Positions 60,388-64,000 of a stretch of 64,000 bases of DNA are shown one piece after another. Within the stretch, counting starts at the first letter, position 1; each line of letters opens with the position of its first letter. Origin of the DNA: Chaetoceros tenuissimus (taxonomy: Eukaryota > Bacillariophyta > Thalassiosirophyceae > Chaetocerotales > Chaetocerotaceae); the NCBI GenBank assembly GCA_021927905.1, contig BLLK01000045.1, positions 1,054,001 through 1,118,000 on the forward strand. Direction: 5' to 3'. Below the pieces are notes generated by a model. That model made no database searches. It was not told the origin of the DNA and saw only the letters and a list, made by a program, of their open reading frames with translations. The translations under genes and the position numbers were made by a program.

Positions 60388-61688
60388 CTAAGATTGTTGG
60401 CATTGTACTTGTTGTGGGCCATCATCGCTATCACTGTCGTATGCAGATTCACCACTTCCGTGTGCACCTCCCTTTCCAAACTGCCTCAAGTCTGCTGAGT
60501 CCATATTGACTTCTTCAACATCATCTTCATAGTCACATTCCATGTCTGGATCAGGAAGTATTTCTTTTAGAACCTTTAGTTGTTCTGGTGTGAATGCACC
60601 GTCTTCTGGGAAAGTAACACGGAAAAGAATGTACAGATTTCCCTTTACAAAAGGATTGCCGATACTTGGCATTCCTTCATTTTGAATGAGTTTGCAATAT
60701 GGCATAGCTTTATTTCTAACAGTAGATTCAGGTTTAATTATTTCACCTGGTTTTGATCGAATTACGATTTGTCTACCATCCAGATGGGTCAATTTGAACT
60801 AAAAATGTAAAAAGTTAGTTTCCATATCCAAAATTAATACGCATACATTGACTTCTTGACACTCACCGCAAAACCACATAGAGCTTGGTTCAAACTAAGC
60901 TCTTTTTGCACCAAAAGATCTGCTCCTTGTCGTTTGAAAACATCATGATCCCTCACTTGAACAATGAAGTTAATGTCTCCCGGTTCCATGCCTGGAATTT
61001 CATCACCCATGCCCTTGAAAGAAATCTTTTGTCCATCACGAGCCCCTTTCTCTATATGAACCTCCAAAATTTTGCGTTCTGAGTTTTGTTCAGCCGTATT
61101 ACCTTGTCCTTTACAATCAGGGCATGTCCTTTGCATTTGCTGAATCATTCCAGGTCCGATTTGTCTAACTTCCATCTTTGCGCCTTGGCCATCACATGCT
61201 GAGCATGTCTTGACCTCACCAACAATGACCTTTCTATTGACTGCGAGCTTCACGGTCTTGCCATTGTATATGTCATCCAAACTGCACTTGATTGGATGGT
61301 TGATGGAAGGTCCTTTCTTAGGTCCACGAGGTCCTCGTCTACCTCCACCACCAAAGAACATGCTGAAAAGATCTTCGCCACCTGCACTTGGTGAGCCATT
61401 CTCTACACCTTCCAGTCCATATTGATCATACATCTTCCTCTTTTCAGGATCAGACAAAATTTCATAGGCAGCAGCAATCTCTTTGAACTTGTGTTCATCA
61501 CCTCCTTTGTCTGGATGATGAACCCTTGATAGACGACGATATGCTTTTTTGATGTCCTTTTCACTTGCATCTTTAGAAATCTCGAGAGTTTCGTATAGTT
61601 TTTCTGTGTCTACATCTCCGCTTGGAGCACCACCCATACCAGGCATTCCGCCTGCTCCAAAATGCTCGAAAGGTATTCCGCCAAACAT
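60388..61688 (-). CDS. DnaJ type-A co-chaperone (DNAJA/Ydj1-like) with farnesylation-type CQQS end, two exons
   Basis: Exons 61688-60867 and 60798-60388, with a 68-base intron (GTGAGT ... TTTAG); 410 residues. It has a J domain (residues ~28-95, HPD intact in HHPDKGG), a Gly/Ser-rich linker, a substrate-binding domain I, a zinc domain and a C-terminal domain. The last four residues are CQQS, a CaaX box; human DNAJA1 ends CQTS. The zinc domain shows only two of the usual four CxxCxGxG repeats, CSACDGQG and CPDCKGQG. They are the second and third, which form zinc centre II, while the residues of centre I (repeats 1 and 4) are replaced (KVIVGEV, NTAEQNSERK). A possible intron end (CTTACAG) lies just before the ATG, so an untranslated first exon is likely. 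Confidence 0.92.
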
Positions 61689-62320
61689 AGCTGCTGTAAG
61701 AAGTAATTGTAATGTGAATTGATTTGTATGTTAGTATATTTATATATGTTATGTGTTGTTTGTAGTCTATTGTTTTGAAGATGTGCATTGTTTTGTGTTG
61801 TGCATTCATCTTTTTCTTGGAAGATCCATTTTTGTGTTGGAGAACTCTTTTCTGCTCTTTTTTAGGGTTCGCATGGGAATTGGGAATACCGTAACGACAT
61901 TTCAACGGTATATTTTCGAATCATTTTCTTGGTTTTTTATGTTAGTGTATGTATTTTATGATTACAACCTCACTAATAAGTAGACACTTTTGATTTGATA
62001 TTTTAATCATGTATTACTACATATCCATAGTCTCTATCTATCATTTTCAGTTAGGACCCGAATCATCATGAACAAGTTTTATTACGGGTAAACCTCGAGG
62101 GAAAATAAGAGAGAAAGGAGATTTGTCGAGACATGTCTCCCGACAAACTACAGTACAATGAAATCTCATTTTCTCCAAAATTTCTGAAGTTTTGATTTCC
62201 TTTTTTGTTTGAAATGCTAAGATTTGCACATGCTATAATTGAAGATAAAACTCATGTCATTGTTTAAGTTGGTCTAAAGTTTACAGAGATTCGTCACTCG
62301 GTCAGTGCTTAGCTTTCTTT

Positions 62321-62346
62321 GATGCTGATAGTGCCGATAAATAATG
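62321..62346 (+). repeat. Short direct repeat, left copy
   Basis: A 26-base sequence, GATGCTGATAGTGCCGATAA followed by ATAATG, recurs at 62894-62919 with two base changes. The two copies are 573 bases apart in the gene-poor right end. Confidence 0.6.
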
Positions 62347-62893
62347 CAGATTCATTCCAGACGGACTGGCACCGCCTGGGCTAAACACATTATTCCAAAT
62401 TTTGAAGCATATCTTGTCAAATGTTGGCAGAAAGAAAAAGACGTCTGTATAGTACTACTACATAGGACGAATGCCAGGGATTAGAAGTTGACAGAAGATG
62501 ACAGTCGCAGTAAAGAATCTGTTTATTCGAAATATTTTCAATTAGACCCCGACACAATTCAAAATTAAACTACTGAAACAAAAAAGTCCTGACATTTACT
62601 TATTCGTTCGGCTAGAGAAGCAACTATCGACGCATCAATTGATGAATTTTCCCATAACGATATACTTCGTGAATTGATCGGTCTCGATCCAATTGGAAGG
62701 GCACATGCTTCATAGGCATGCTTACAATCCTCTTGCTCAGTAGCGTAGCTTACCGAAGTAGCGGGAATCTAGATCTCTTCACGAGGTATTTAGGCACTAG
62801 TCATGTGATCAAGTGGGTCTTAGGTTCCAATAGTGATAATATGAAGATACAATTTGGCTACCTCTAATCTTAGTAATCTTGTGTAATATATAT

Positions 62894-62919
62894 GATACTG
62901 ATAGTACCGATAAATAATG
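62894..62919 (+). repeat. Short direct repeat, right copy
   Basis: Second copy of the 26-base sequence at 62321-62346 (24 of 26 bases alike). Both lie in sequence with no gene and might mark a dispersed repeat family. Confidence 0.6.
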
Positions 62920-64000
62920 TCATGCTCTTGATGCTGCTGATTTATTGAATAAAGTTTCAGATTTATAAGTGCATGACATTTCAAAATTCTGTGGATTTGA
63001 TGATTTGTCACTTGCTTTTGCTTGATGAAGACTTCTTTAGGGTAGTATTGGATTTGAAAATGCTTCACGAAAATCTAATTGTAGGTTCAGTACCACCTGT
63101 TGAGCAAAGTGTACAATTGGCATACGTAGAGGAGATCTCTCATGAGAACAGGAAAGCGATAGCTTGGAGTAACTGAGAAAGCAAGGAGATGGGTAAAGAC
63201 ACTTATGAGTTATCTTACATTGCTTCTCCGGGCTAACTAAAGCCATTTACAATACCCATCTTGAAAAGGTTAGTCTTCTGTACAAATTGCCTGATGAATG
63301 AATAAAGAATGAATGACGAAGTGAGTAGATGTACACTTCTGTTTCCAAAAGTAGTAGCAATTGAAGTTGCAATTATGAGTACCGTACATATTCTTGCAGA
63401 AGTAAGTTTCTTTTCATCCTCATTGATAGAGCATGCAGAGCTTTACTCGCCGGCTTTCCTTGGGTCAAAAATATTCTGGAAAGAACATTGTGCTAGAATT
63501 CATTAATTGTATCCAAGTGATACAGCGTAAGACCCTCGGAAGTTATGCTTAACAAAATTTTGTGATATCTGTGGATAGTAAAGAAGGTAGGATGACTCTA
63601 CTGCGCAGTTTGAAACGTAGCTATAGTAGATTCAAATGGCCAGGACTCCGATTGTGAAAACAAGCAAAGCTTGATAGAAAATTGGATATTATATTATATA
63701 TGAGTATAAGATAATACGACCGGAACTGTATGGATTCGATCCCATGTATATGATGTGAGGACCTCAAAGCACGTGTCAATTACATAATATCTATCACATT
63801 TGCTGCCAAATCAGGTGCAAGTATTTGCTTGAATAACCAATGTAGTGAGTGACTATTATTCTAATTCAAGCCTTTTGTTTTCTCTCCCGGACCAGCTATA
63901 CGAGTAGGTACACAATTGAGAGGATGTGCGGGAACAGACTGTAAACAATCGTAAAACATTGGAAGAAAGCTGACGCCATCTGAAAATGTTCAGAGGTGTA

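Larger units (their letters stand above)
61689..64000. other. Gene-poor right end of the window
   Basis: About 2.3 kb with no gene I can support. Open frames are under 82 codons and show no family resemblance. It carries a pair of short direct repeats (62321-62346 and 62894-62919) and some sequence with faint coding character near 62640-63200. It may hold decayed or repetitive DNA or simply the 5' region of a gene beyond the window. Confidence 0.5.

Noticed and set aside
62973-63506. Short plus-strand frames near the right end
   Set aside because: Under 70 codons, no recognisable domain, no splice partners that make a longer sensible protein.
63731-63750. tRNA-like T-loop pattern (ATTCGATCCC) and a similar one near 24653
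   Set aside because: Neither has a T-arm stem with five pairs, and no acceptor or anticodon arm could be placed around it.
1-64000. A defence system, CRISPR array, prophage or intact transposon
   Set aside because: I looked for regular short repeats with spacers, reverse transcriptase, integrase, transposase and capsid motifs and found none I could support. The window is ordinary eukaryotic gene space.

Overview
The window looks like nuclear DNA of a diatom, most likely a centric one with an AT-rich, compact genome; I cannot name the species. The reasons are: short GT-AG introns (about 70-260 bases) in roughly a third of the genes; several secreted or single-pass surface proteins with the long Ser/Pro/Lys/Thr 'PSSKPS' spacers typical of diatoms; secreted leucine-rich-repeat proteins with the diatom-style Cys-rich end; a heat-shock-factor-type DNA-binding domain of the form expanded in diatoms; and a Trp-synthesis enzyme with a likely signal-peptide leader. 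About 33 protein genes sit on both strands. Several convergent pairs have only 20-130 bases between stop codons. I saw no convincing rRNA, tRNA, CRISPR or intact mobile element.

Layout. 1-7.4 kb: tail of an HSF-type factor, a Frizzled-CRD-like secreted protein, an unknown multi-pass membrane protein, a DUF218 protein, a two-exon membrane protein and a protein kinase A regulatory subunit. 7.5-8.9 kb: gene-poor, with a weak trace of a decayed coding region. 8.9-16.4 kb: an M14 carboxypeptidase-like secreted protein, a four-exon beta-helix/PSS/LRR surface protein, a probable Spc24 kinetochore subunit and a PSS single-pass receptor-like protein. 17.3-24.6 kb: a 64-residue CDC26 (APC/C) gene, RsmJ-type rRNA methyltransferase, a Met-rich protein with a small conserved domain, a MidA/NDUFAF7-family methyltransferase and a membrane-anchored Nudix protein. 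25-34 kb: an MDR oxidoreductase, a DUF2064 transferase, a mitochondrial carrier, anthranilate phosphoribosyltransferase, a Rid protein, a small conserved protein and a PSS-TM-PDZ receptor-like protein.

34.9-47.3 kb holds chromatin-type and low-complexity proteins: an AP2-like plus CW zinc-finger protein built by nested in-frame tandem duplications, an AT-hook/bromodomain/GNAT-like protein, and three Ser/Lys-rich unknowns. 47.6-54.2 kb has another PSS single-pass protein, PEX11, a PDZ protein, a small probably plastid-targeted membrane protein and a methyltransferase. 54.4-59.7 kb carries two copies of a sodium/phosphate cotransporter gene; the 1955-base units differ at one silent base that I could find, and have unrelated flanks. 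A DnaJ type-A co-chaperone with an incomplete zinc domain follows at 60.4-61.7 kb. The last 2.3 kb seems gene-free.

These are unlinked housekeeping and surface genes and do not form an operon-like system. The most notable items are the near-identical transporter pair with a start codon isolated in its own exon, the AP2/CW tandem-repeat protein, the composite beta-helix/LRR surface protein, the DnaJ that has lost one zinc centre, and the tiny CDC26 gene.
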